From: Mytilinidion resinicola | Lineage: Eukaryota > Ascomycota > Dothideomycetes > Mytilinidiales > Mytilinidiaceae | Direction of reading: 5' to 3' | DNA length: 64,000 bases | Assembly (NCBI RefSeq): GCF_010093595.1 | Contig: NW_022985453.1 | Coordinates: 19,342-83,341, forward strand | In this document: in pieces, positions 23,600-35,049 of the stretch | Numbering within the stretch: position 1 is the stretch's first letter | How the letters are laid out: every line of letters begins with the position of its first letter | Translations under genes and position numbers: made by a program | Notes under the pieces: generated by a model | The model's input: only the letters and a program-made list of their open reading frames with translations | What the model was told of the DNA's origin: nothing | The model's database searches: none

Positions 23600-25080
23600 A
23601 TATATAAAGTCTAAGCTGTTTAAAGTTAATATACCCCTTATATTTTCCGGCATAGTAAGTTTTCCGTAACCCAGGAACGGACGTTACTGCGGCTGGATTA
23701 TTACGACGTATAAAGACAATATAGCGGAAGCACAACGCGGCTAAGCTAAAGTAGGTGTTCTTATTAGATTTCGCTTCCTTTACTTTCCTGGATAAATTAC
23801 CTATTGATTTTTTTACTACGCAGGGTTTCTCGCTATATAGGAACGCACGTTACTAGTCCTTATTTTAGTTCTTTATAATAGTACGCCCTTTAGAATAGTA
23901 CGGATATTGTACTAATCCCTATATAGGGACTGTTAAGCAAGTAATTATGTCTTTATTAATTTTCTAGCTATAGATAGGCGGGGTGCCTTATATATATATC
24001 TATTCTCACCCCTTATTATATTATTTTAGCTACTATTAACCGTGATATTTAACAGGGACCAGTACGGGCTGCGTACCGTTCCGAAGGGCGTACTATTACT
24101 GATATTTCAACGCTATAGTTAATGGCTTTATAATAGTACGCACCTTATACTAACTTAGCTATACTTCTACCGAATTTATACTAATCCCTGTAGCGCTAAC
24201 TTTAGAATAGTATGCATCTTATACAGATTCCGGAGGAATTAATAAAATATTAGACTGCGGAGATAAATATATAGGAAAGGCTGGGAATAAGGTTATAGCA
24301 TCCGCGAATAAAAGGTTATATAGAGCTTAAAGGTGGATAAGTCTATAGAATTAAGGAGGAAATATATTAGTACTGGTACGCTCTTTAGTTATTATATTGC
24401 TTGCTGGCAGGAAATTTATATATTAGATGTAAACTAGATCTAGCCCTGCCTATTCCTATTCCTATTCCTATAAATGTTTGCTATATTTATATACTTAATC
24501 GGCGAGGACTTAGTAGGTTAAGGCTTAACGTCTAATATAGGGGGAGCATATCCCGCTATTATATACTTCGTCTTTCTTGGCTTGCGCCGGGCGACGACTT
24601 TTATTAGCCTATTAGTAGTTTAGTTAAAATATACCGCCGTTTTCTTAACTAGCGGGGGATAGCATCGTTTCTTTTATATAGAAGTTAATTATCTATAACC
24701 TAATAGAAGAAGGGAGATATATAAAGGTTTCTAGACCTAGAGGAGGCTTATCTATAGTAGTATAGGTACGGAATTAGCTGTTATATTGTTGTGCTATAAA
24801 CTATATATCTATACTATAATCTTCCTATAACTCTTAAAATTTATTATTAAAGGTGTCTAATTGCTTTTAAATATTTTTATTTACGGCTTACTTTAACTTT
24901 AACTGCGCAAATATTTATATTAACTATTTTAAAAACATAGCTATAAATACTAGATAGCGGGCGTTAGCTATAGTTATGCAACCTCTGCTATATTAGTGTA
25001 TCGGGCGTTTTTAAACAGCTAAGGATATAGCGGAATATTGTTAAATACGGCCTTAATAAGGGGCCGGACAGTTTCTAGAG
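23600..25080. other. RIP-decayed DNA, includes a repeat shared with 51.0 kb
   Basis: Several short modules recur here, such as GTACTAATCCC at about 23.91 kb and its RIPed form near 24.18 kb. The segment 24,040-24,235 (CCGTGATATTTAACAGG.. to ..CAGATTCCGGAGG) is a decayed relative of 50,965-51,055. No gene is supported. Confidence 0.45.
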
Positions 25081-25249
25081 TGGGTTCCTAAAGTTAGTAT
25101 TAGAGAGATTAGCGATTAGTAAGGATTAGAATACGGTAAAAAAGGGTGTAAATAGTAAGGGGACAGAGGGTCTATAAATATAGATAAGGGCCTTTAGAGT
25201 AGGGCGTTATATATTCCTTTCTAATATACCCCTTTACTATTAAGATAGT

Positions 25250-26640
25250 CTTAATCTATATTCTCTACGCGTCTGCCTAATATCTAGATTATAAACCACC
25301 CTTTATAGATCTAATATCCCCTAGCTACTAGTAGCTATAAAACTGGCTTTAACTTTTATACACGCAGATCTTTTTTAAACCTTATAAGGGCCCTAGGAGC
25401 CGACTAATTATTAGCTACTAGGACGCTAAGATAAAGCTAAAAGTCTAAAAGCTAGATTTTATCTATAGAATATAGAAGGCTAATTTTAGCCCTAGGGCAT
25501 CCTAAAGAGACTCTATTCTTATACTTATAGAACTCTGCAAGCACCTAAAGATTTAAAAGTACTTATTTAATTACCGCTTTTAAAATATCTGTATACTGCC
25601 CTAAAAGTATCTATAATATAATATAGAGGATTTTTAATACTAGATTTATCTTCTATAGATATTCTTAGCTTCTAACAGATTGCTAAGTCCTATTCTATTC
25701 CTATTATATTCGCCTATACACTTTAACTATCTATATATTTTTTAGTTTAGTAATCTAGCTGCACCTATAAAACTAGCCTCTAAGAATAAACTTTATTTAG
25801 AGACTAAACCTGTTACTATTAGACTTAAAAAAGCTTTTACTAATTATCTCTATACCTATAGTTAGTACTTAAAGCTTTCTATAAGCTATATAATTAATCT
25901 TTTATAGATAACCTAGTTTAAGAAGGAAAGGATAAGAAGAAGAATATATATAAATACTTTCCTAGTACTACCCACCGCAACTACTAAGATTATTTATTAA
26001 TAAGAAAAGGCTTTAAATTTAACAGCAGACCTAAAAACACTTCTAGGAATAATGCGAAATCCCCCTAATATTACTATAACTTAGCAACTAATACTAGTAT
26101 AGAGGTGTCTATTGCTAATAAAAGTTCTAAAATTTAGTCTAAAGATAATTATAGTAAAGAAATAGAGCTTCCTGGAAATAAAGATTAGAGTAAACTAGCT
26201 TATACCTTAGAAGTTATATAGAGTATAAGTAAGAATACAGTAAATATCCGCTAGCTAGTAGGATATTTTAGAAGAAGTATAAAGTTATCTAATTAGTATA
26301 TAGGCATGGAATATTATAACAGCAAAGCAATTATCTTATTTATTTAATATGCTTATCTTTTAAATTGCTTCCGTAACTCTATATTATCTATAGAAATCTA
26401 TTTAAAACTTATCTAAGTTTACTATTAATTACTCCAGATTATTCTAGTTAAGCAATATACGTAAATAAGCAATAAAATAAGCACTTGCCTCTATATAAGT
26501 TTAATATAAATTCCAATAAGCCTTTTTTACATCTTCTCTAATTCTAAATTCTAATCCTCCTAATCTACTAGAGAAAACAACGTATAAAAGTAATTCCGTG
26601 GACTATCTAATATAATATTTTAGCGTGTTTAATTTATTTA
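25250..26640 (+). pseudogene. Unidentified RIP-decayed coding sequence
   Basis: Plus-strand translation gives protein-like stretches such as LIISYQDAKIKLKSKKLDFIY and LPTATTKIIYQQEKALNLTA once TAG/TAA are read through. I do not recognise the family. From 26,640 to 27,200 there is decayed repeat sequence, ending in the module shared with 23.26-23.45 kb. Confidence 0.3.
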
Positions 26641-27202
26641 TCCGTTGTAAAAGGGCGAAGGTCGAATAGTTACTATAGGTGCTCCGGTTACCTTATACTA
26701 ACCCCCTTTTTAAAAAGGGTTCAACTATTAAATAAACCCTGCAACCCCGTAGGAAAAAATAGAGGAACTAAGAGTAATATCTATTCCTAGGTGGCGCAAC
26801 GCCCACTATACCGCAATATATAAGAGGTATATTAACTTTAAATAAATCTTTCTCTATATATATATTAATATTTCCTATAATTCTATATAAGTTATGCGCT
26901 GTAGCTACTCTAGAGCCCTTATAACCTATTCTATAGGAAAAATACGTTTATATTAATATATTTACACCTAATTTATAGAAAGCCTTCTTTTAATATATAA
27001 TAGAATTCTATTATTACAGCCTATTATTAAGCTTTTATTACTTCTAATACTTATAAAATTGTTTTATCTAAGTCTTAGAGCCTTACTACTATATTAGGAA
27101 GTTATTATTAGCTTTATAGTTGCTATCGCACGCAAACTTATATAAGGTCGCCACCCTAGTTAGTACTTCTAATTAGAAGCAATTACTAATCCGGCTAGGA
27201 TA

Positions 27203-27250
27203 ACGTAATCTATAAGTTAGTGGCCCGCATAAGCTAGTGGCCCACCCAAC
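27203..27250 (+). repeat. Left terminal inverted repeat of element A copy 1
   Basis: It starts ACGTAATCTAT and then has two direct 17-bp boxes, AAGTTAGTGGCCCGCAT and AAGCTAGTGGCCCACCC, before AAC. The repeated boxes are probable transposase binding sites. Confidence 0.9.
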
Positions 27251-27339
27251 TTAACACGCGACGCGTCGTCCAACAACCACCCTAATAGCAGCACCACAAC
27301 AACAAGAAGCCATCTTTTAAAAAGGCAGAGTTATTCTAG

Positions 27340-28871
27340 GCGTTTAAGCCTACAAGACCGGCCAAATTACATCCTTCTAAGGCGTTGAGAAACTATACGA
27401 TGTGCCTAGAAAGACGGTTACGCGTCGCGCCCGTGGTATTCCTCCACAACGCGGTGCTATCTCCAAAAATCGCCGTTTTACACCTATACAAGAAGAGGTT
27501 CTTATACAGAGGATTCTGTCGATGGACCAGCGTGGCATGCCGCCCCGTATTGCTACTGTACGGCAGATGGCCAGCATTCTAGCTAGCCAACGCGTTGTAC
27601 AGAATACCCCCCTTACTGTCGGCCAGAACTGGGTGCGAAATTTCATCAGCCGCCATGACAACCTAAAATCCAAATTCAATCGCAAATACGACTATCAGCG
27701 TGCTAAATGCGAAGATCCTATGCTTATCCGGGCCTGGTTTAAACGCGTGCAAGATATTAAGATATAATATAGAATTCTTAATGAAGACACCTGGAATTTT
27801 GATGAGACCGGCTGCCAAATGGGTGTTATTGCAACTGCCCGGGTTGTTACTAGAATAGACCGTGCCGGCCGGCCTAGGACTGTACAGCCGGGCAATCGAG
27901 AATAGGTTACAATTATCGAATGTATTAATGCAATGGGGGTTGAAATTCCACCCCTAGTTATCTTTGAAGCAATAATGCACTAAGCCGCTTAGTACGAGGT
28001 TATTCTAAAGGAATGGTTAATCGGCGTTAGTGAGAATGGCTGGACAACAAATGAAATTGGCCTTGCCTGGCTAAAACTATTCCATAAGTATACAAAAGAT
28101 CGCACAGTTGGCACGCATCGGATGCTTGTATTGGACGGCCACGATAGCCATATAAACCCCGAATTCGACCAATTCTGCCTGGATCACAATATTATTATTG
28201 TCTGCATGCCTGCATATTCATCGCATCTGCTGCAGCCCCTAGATGTTGGCTGTTTCTCCGTGCTAAAGCGGTCCTATGGACGCCTGGTTGAACAGATTAT
28301 GGGCCACGGTGTCAACCACATCAACAAACACGAATTCCTACCTATATATAGGCAGGCCAGGCAGGAGGCACTACATACAGGCAATATACGGGCGGGATTT
28401 GCAGCTACTGGCCTAGTTCCATACAACCCCGATCGTGTGCTATTATTGCTGCATGCCGGATATCACACGCCGCCACCCCCCTCTCTACGGCCACAATCAA
28501 ATGGATCCTGGACAGCCGAAACACCCCATAATGTCGCCGAGCTACAAAAGCAGACAGCCCTGCTAAAGCGCTATCGCCAGCGGCGTATGCATAGCCTATA
28601 AAGTCCAGCAGAACAGGCCCTTGGCCAAATTATTAAGGCGTGCGAAACAGTAATGTTAAACGCCGTGCTGCTTGCAAGCGAAAATGAGAAGCTGCGCATA
28701 GAGAATCAGCGCCAGAAACAAAAGAAGGCAAGGAAGCGCACGTATATAGCTAGAAAGGGTATTCTATCAGGTGAAGAAGCAGCCGATCGTGCACAACCTG
28801 TACAGGAAGGGGCAGCAGAGGAGGCAGCAGAGCCACCGGCCGAGCGGCCACAGCGAGCAAAACCTAGGTGA
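27340..28871 (+). pseudogene. Element A DDE transposase, multiple in-frame stops
   Basis: A single frame reads GVEKLYDVPRKTVTRRARG (helix-turn-helix region), then LTVGQNWVRNFISRH (CENP-B-like DNA-binding domain). The DDE core follows, with acidic residues in WNFDETGCQMGV, MLVLDGHDSHI and HLLQPLDVGCF. The lysine-rich C-terminus (KQKKARKRTYIARKG) ends at TGA 28,869-28,871. Downstream of 27,402 the frame is broken only by TAA 27,765, TAG 27,903, TAA 27,981, TAG 27,990 and TAA 28,599; a further TAA lies at 27,378. There is no frameshift. All three catalytic acidic positions remain. The true ATG is not clear because the N-terminal region is also mutated. Confidence 0.88.
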
Positions 28872-29001
28872 AGCATGTGCGAATCAACAGAACACAATGC
28901 ACGTACGTGCCCTAGGCGGCAGGCAGCTAGCTAGTATATAGCTGCATTAAATATATTTGTTCGTGGTGGAGTAATTCGGAATATTTGGCCTCGGTAGCGT
29001 G

Positions 29002-29049
29002 GTTGGGTGGGCCACTAGCTTGTGCGGGCCACTAACTTGTGGATTACGT
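29002..29049 (-). repeat. Right terminal inverted repeat of element A copy 1
   Basis: Reverse complement of the left repeat with three transition differences. TA follows at 29,050-29,051. Confidence 0.9.
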
Positions 29050-29289
29050 TAAAACGGCCCCGCACTTTTTACATAATTATCACGGCGTAAATTCCTATTA
29101 TCTTAGCATGCTGCTTAACTTTTAACCTATAAACTCTTTTTACCCTGCCGAAGCTATTTATTAATATATATATGCAGTCCGATCTCTATAATTATAGGCT
29201 TCCTAGAACCCCTTTAAAGTTCCGATATTATTGCTATATATAAGAATACTCCGCACTTTACTGGCAGTAAATACAGAAACCGGTTGGTT

Positions 29290-31560
29290 AGAATTTCGGA
29301 GGACTTAGTAGTGAAATTCGGGCTTAGTATATAAAAATAAGAAGCTAAAAATTAAATCTATATAAGTTGCTTTATAGACGCTACTAAGCTATATATTCTA
29401 AAGGTATTTCTTTTTTTTAAAGCACCCTTCTCTAGATATATAATAGGATTTCTTATTATAGAGTATATTAACAGAGTTAACCTAAAGAGTATTAATATCC
29501 GAGATAATCCTAATATTATAGAACGCACAATTAAGGCAATTAAACATCTAGCTATAATACCGATCCCCGGCTAAGGTCCTAGTCTAGTTGGTAGTATATT
29601 GCCTTATAGTTACCTCTAGTTAGATAATAGGGCAGGAAGAATATTTAGCTGCGCAAAGGATATAGAAAAATAGATAAACACAAGACTTAAGGTTCTTAAT
29701 TAGCCACCTATATCTCTAGCCTATTACCCTCTCTATATATGCTATATAGACCTAGTTAGGCGGAATATACTATTACTTCCGGACTTCTTACTATGCTTTA
29801 TAGACTGGGCTTTTACTAGATTTTTTCCGTCTTTTTTTAAGATCTATTGCTTTTAAGAGCTACTTTTTAAAGATAGAGATTGGTTTTAACAGCTTATAAA
29901 CCTATAGCCAAAGGATAACAACTATAATAAGTAAAGTCTGCGGAGTTTTAGAATAGTTGTATTAGTAAATATAAGATATTTATAAGTATAACTAAGATTT
30001 AGGGTATTAATAAACTAATATTAAATCTAGCTTTATTAATAGTTAAGCAGACCCGGCTACTATATAGAAATACTAACACTGTTCCTATTCTTAAAAGAAT
30101 ACTCTCTAGTAAATTGCTAGCGCAATAGATAGATTGTTTCGGTGCTAGGAATATTAGATATTTACAGCTAGAACACTTTTAATACTATCTATATTTCTAA
30201 GACAATTTTAAGTAAGTCCCCGCATAATAGTAAGGCTATCCTATCTTCGATTAGTTATAATCCTGCATATATATTTAGGATAAACGTACATCTACTATTA
30301 ACACCCTACTCCGCCACCTGTTATATTGTACCTATGCTATTATTACCTTATAATTTTACCTAAAATTTAACCAACCGTTACGCCTTCCTTAGCAGGAAAA
30401 TTAAGAAATTTTACAGCAGTATTAAAATGTTTATAAGCTTGCTCTATAACTTTATAGATTCCCTAAGTTTTATTAGGGCTTAGGTTTATCTTTATATTAA
30501 GTTATACGGAATATCTATTACTAATAAGCAAGTAAATTGTCTAGTAATTTGCACTTAAAACGCCACCCGGTATAACCGGTCTAAGAGTATATGCAATAAT
30601 CCGGAAGGTTTAAACATACTATTAATAGTAGGTTAGCGTAGCTTAGAATAGTAAAATAGCAGACGCAGTATCTTACTGCTACGGTTGTAGTTGTATACTA
30701 TACTAAGTAAGTATGCGAACATCTACTATATACTATAGAATGCGATCTAATTACCGTTTAGTAGCCTAAAAGCTATTAGGAAAACCTGCTAGTGCCCTAG
30801 GCTTTATATAATAGTAGACTCTATTTAGATGCTGTTCTATACTATACCAAAAATTTAGGTTTGTATTATTAATCTGGCTAGAGGCGAAAGATATTATAAT
30901 GCATATACGAGCGTGTATACGCTAGAAAAGTATTAAAATATAGGATTATTCCGCACTAAGAAGTAAGGAAGCGGGCGGCAGCGCTAGGCAACTATAAATA
31001 TAAGAGGCTGCACTGCAGCAAGCAGATATAAGACACTTTAAGTGTGTGCAATACCCCGCACGCTAATTATTTAAGTAAAGTTAAGCTAGTAACGGCCCTT
31101 TAGAGTAATCTTATACTAGGAGTTCTATAGGTTATATAGGAAAGAGTATAAAGTTTAATTTAAGCAAAGTATAAAATATAGTAAAATATCTAATACCTCC
31201 CTATATAAGCGCGCAACTTTTATACTAAAATATACTGCGGACTCCCGGATAAATCCGGAATATATATTTCTTAAAATTTACTACCTTAAAGCTTACAGTT
31301 ATCTTCTTCTATTCTAGAACTATCGGTTTAATACTCCAGAATATAAAATTTAGGAGATAGTTATAGTATAGTAAAGGTGTAAAGCTACTACTGTTCTAGA
31401 TGCTCTTAAAGGAATAATTAATAGTATAATTAAGAATATTATAATTTTTTAGCTGTATACTAGTTTCGCAAGGAGAAATATCTAAAGAATAATAATAGAC
31501 TTACTATAATTTAATTAAATTGCGAGGGAAAGAGCAAGATACCTAAACAATATATTTCTT
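29290..31560 (+). pseudogene. Large unidentified RIP-decayed gene
   Basis: The plus strand gives a long, mostly single-frame protein-like reading: GFLIIEYINRVNLKSINIRD, then NIIERTIKAIKHLAIIPIPG, CAKDIEK, LVRRNILLLPDFLLCFIDWA and so on. Its 3' part shares a module with 4.6-4.8 kb, so it belonged to a multicopy family, as RIP targeting requires. I do not recognise a domain. Confidence 0.4.
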
Positions 31561-32640
31561 GCGGCACGGGGGGTGCTGCGCCACCTAAGGGGGGACGTTA
31601 CCACGGTAACAGAACGGTTGCATATTGCTGGCTAGGGCCCTGCGCGATAGCAGTGTGTGGATTCGAGATTTAGGTGCCAGCTGCTGGTGCAGGCGCTGTT
31701 GTAGGCACAAGGCCTGACCCTTAGAAGGAGCGTGGTGCCCGTAAAACTTATGCAACGTTACTGCGATTTTATATCGGCGGGTAATAGGTTGTAGTGGTCG
31801 GCCTCTTAATATACGGTTTACGCTTTCCGTGTATAGTAGCTACTAAGCTTAGCATTATTATATAGCCGAGATCGCATCGTATAGCCGAGATCGCATTATA
31901 GCGTAGAATAGCTAGGCTGCGCGGCTGGATACAGTGTATAATGCGTATATAGCACCCGTATATATATATAGGGTGTTTCGAACTAGCCTCTAATTTTACA
32001 GTACGGAATATGTTTAATAATTGCTTAATAGTATAATTACTATACTTTGCTATAAGGTTAGGGCAGTTAAAAGGGCTAAATCTAGGTCTATAATAATTGC
32101 TGTTATAGAGTAGAGTTTTCCAGCATCGAAGATTTATAGTTATTATAGCTGCGGTCTTCGGTGCTATTGCGTTGCTTTTTACTACTTAGGAGTTCAATTC
32201 CTAGTATATATGCTTCCTTTTTGCTCCCCTTAACAGCTTTATACTAGTTTCCTATACGCTAAATATGCGCGTGTATATAGGCCCCCGGAGAGTATTAGTA
32301 ATATAAGCCTTTTATATTATAAAGGCGAATATAAGTTTAGCCCTAGTTATTAGCGCAGCTCTATACTATGCGTTGCGTATACGTAAAGGGTGCGTTCGGA
32401 AGAGGAAGTATATAATAGGGAGGTAGTACTAATATTGTTATACTTTATATATAGGATTATTCTTAACAGACCCTAGGGCTTACAGAACCTCGGTGCCGCC
32501 GTTTAGATATCCTTGCGCATAGCAGACTAAGGGGATTTGCCGGTGTCGCGTGCGCGTATAATGCGCCGGCTCTGTAATCTGGCGGTCTGCGACCGTGTAA
32601 CCTGGCGGGGGCCCGGGATGGATTTTAAGTATAAGAGCCT
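31561..32640. other. Partly RIP-free GC-rich spacer
   Basis: From 31,561 to about 31,800 CA dinucleotides are common and the sequence is GC-rich, with a palindrome GTTACCACGGTAAC near 31.6 kb. A 19-bp unit (TATAGCCGAGATCGCAT..) is repeated twice at about 31,861-31,898. No open frame of note. It may be a promoter or leader for the following relic. Confidence 0.4.
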
Positions 32641-32699
32641 TACCTAAGTGCTTTCTACTTTCTTCCTTTTATACTTTACTTTTTAAAGGGCCTTTTAAT

Positions 32700-34460
32700 C
32701 TTTTATAGCTTTTTTTTATCTTTTTAAGGGTTTTCCGCTTCTATATTTTATTACTAACGCAATAGTAAACTTTAAAAACATCTCTAATACTTCTATTATA
32801 AACACCTAAGCAGTGCCGGACTATTTTACTTCTTAGCCTTTTTACCCGCGCGACTTCTATATGCGCTGTATTTAAGGCTTTGCAGATAAAACCTATAAGT
32901 AGCTTATAACTTTATATAAGTAGAAGAGTACGCACAGTAAATATAATAAGTGCGGCTCCGCTTATTATAATTATATCTTAGTAGGTAGGGCTATAGCTAA
33001 GGGGGTAGATAATAGCTAATTACCTTAGGTTCCTCCGGAGTTTTATTATACTATATAATACCTCCACTTTATACTAAAGTTATATAAGGCCGCTATAAGA
33101 AATATCGACCCTAATACCTTTATACGCCGCGTGGAGCAACTTAACGCCTATATAAAAAAGTTCTATTTTTATATTAACGCCTTCTATAAAGCCTATAATA
33201 CCGAGATTAAAGTAGCTAAAAATGCGGAGAAGTTTGCGTATATATAATAAGAAGTTGTTGGAAGCTTATATAGAGAGAATAAAAGTATATATAATCCTAT
33301 TATAAGGTGCGTGCAAAGTATCTGCTAATTTTCTGCTAGCTTAGGATTAGCTATATAGGTCGGATAGCTTTAATAAATAAGGTTGTTAATATAGAGCTCG
33401 AGCGGCTCTTTAAGTAGATAACTTTTTATAAGAAGTGCTTTATCTACTACAGCCCTAAGGCTAAGTAGAAGGGGCGTAGGGCAGTAGCATAGGAATAGAA
33501 TAATATCTATAGGAAGGAGTTTAGGATTAATATAGAAATACCTAATTCTATACTATTTTAGCTTCTAAATAAAGTGCAGTATAATATAAGGCTTCTAGTG
33601 CTATTACTTTTATCCCGTAATATTCTTAGCGGCTTATAAGGTAGCTAGGAAATTAGGGTAACTTCTGTCTACCGTTTAGGCTTATTCCTTAACCCTGGGG
33701 GACAACCTTACCTTTTTATAGCTAAAGTTAGAAGTGTTATTAGCTCGGCAGGCCTTAATCTATACTAGCGTTTCGCCTGTATAATACCTGCTCCTATAGT
33801 GCGCTTATAGTTCTTAAGAACTTCCTAGTAATTAAAAAGTTCTAATTTATATATAAAGGAGTTCTAAGTATTATTATATCCTAGCTATTTAATTAGGTAC
33901 TAGGTGCCTTAAGCTGTAGCTTTATAGTTAACAACAGCCTCTACTTCCTACGCGTTGTCCTAGTCTTCTAGCTCTACCTAAAAAGGGTAAAATTCCCCTT
34001 TATATACCTTATAGGGCCTAAGGAGTTATATATAAAAAATAGGGTATAGGCGCTATATAAAGGAAGGAAGCTTAAGCTTATAGGCTTATAAGCCTATAGC
34101 TTTAAGGATTTTATAAGGACCTAGGAACTTATTATTAAGTTTTTTATATAGGCGCTTAGTTTAAATATTTTTAGATAAAAAAAGAATAAGCTGCCCTTCT
34201 ATAAAGTGCTTTAGTAAGCGTGCGCAGTTGTAGTACTTCTGCTAAAGCTCCTAAGTATACTTAAGGTTTTTTATAGCCGCGTCGCATGCGTTTTATATAT
34301 AAAGGAGATGCGCGTCGGCTCTCTATATATTTTTAGAAGAGGGATTAGAAAACACGGCATTAATTTCTTTAGGAAGGTTACCCTGCTAGTCGGACTTAGG
34401 TACGCTGTTAGGGAAAATCGGTTATATACTGTAGGCTAATTTAATAGGGGTAAACTTAGA
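32700..34460 (+). pseudogene. Unidentified RIP-decayed gene
   Basis: Plus-strand readings include FKALQIKPISSL, VEQLNAYIKKFYFYINAFYKA (33.1 kb), LINKVVNIELERLFK (33.37 kb) and IYRKEFRINIEIP (33.5 kb) when RIP-type stops are passed. The style resembles fungal repeat-associated proteins with an N-terminal C2H2-like region, but the call is not firm. It converges with the DUF3435 relic. Confidence 0.35.
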
Positions 34461-34499
34461 GATAGAAAAGAACCCCCGTATAATAATACAGGTTAAATC

Positions 34500-35040
34500 A
34501 CGATTTTAGTATTTCTTTTAATAAATTATATATATTAGCATTTATAAACGCCAACGTAATAACAAATACTTAAGTTTAATATTATCTACTTTCTATTCTC
34601 TACTTTTTCCATAGTCTACTCTCCACTCTCCCTGCGTATGCCCAGCGCCTTATCCGGCTGCAACTCTAGCAGCCTGCAAACTCCTCCCCCGGCGTTTAAC
34701 TCCGCTGTTATCCGCGGATAGCTTAATAACCAGCCAGCCTCGAATAGTCGGTCCTGAAAGCGCAAGGCATCCCTATAAGCACCGCAACGCAAGCGACGTT
34801 AACCGCTCCAGCCTGCGCATAAGAATATAGGCTGTTACTTACTGCGGCGGCCGGATAAGGAATAATAGTTTAGGTAAGCTTATAAAAATAATATTTTATT
34901 AGATAAAAGCGATAAAGATAACATAACAACGCGATAACGCTAAAGCTAATAAGGTGCAGTTAACTGCATTTCCCGCGCGCCGCCTTCTAGACAATATCGC
35001 CCTGTTTAGCTTAGTTAACCTTATATACTTCTTTTAACCT
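34500..35040. other. Spacer between convergent relics
   Basis: Moderately GC-rich from 34.62 to 34.86 kb with CA retained, then AT-rich. No gene seen. Short GTTAAAG tandem repeats lie nearby at about 35,290-35,320. Confidence 0.4.
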
Positions 35041-35049
35041 GCTTACTTT

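Larger units (their letters stand above)
27203..29049 (+). mobile_element. Pogo-like DNA transposon, element A copy 1 (1,847 bp)
   Basis: 48-bp terminal inverted repeats (27,203-27,250 and 29,002-29,049, three mismatches) are flanked by TA on both sides (27,201-27,202 and 29,050-29,051), the usual pogo target duplication. The element carries a DDE transposase relic on the plus strand and is inserted in an older repeat whose empty version lies at 23.26-23.45 kb. Copy 2 at 54,792-56,638 has exactly the same length. Confidence 0.93.

Noticed and set aside
32140..32215. tRNA-like stretch ending GGAGTTCAATTCC
   Set aside because: The TTCAA loop is present, but the T-stem does not pair beyond the closing base pair and no acceptor or anticodon stem could be folded.
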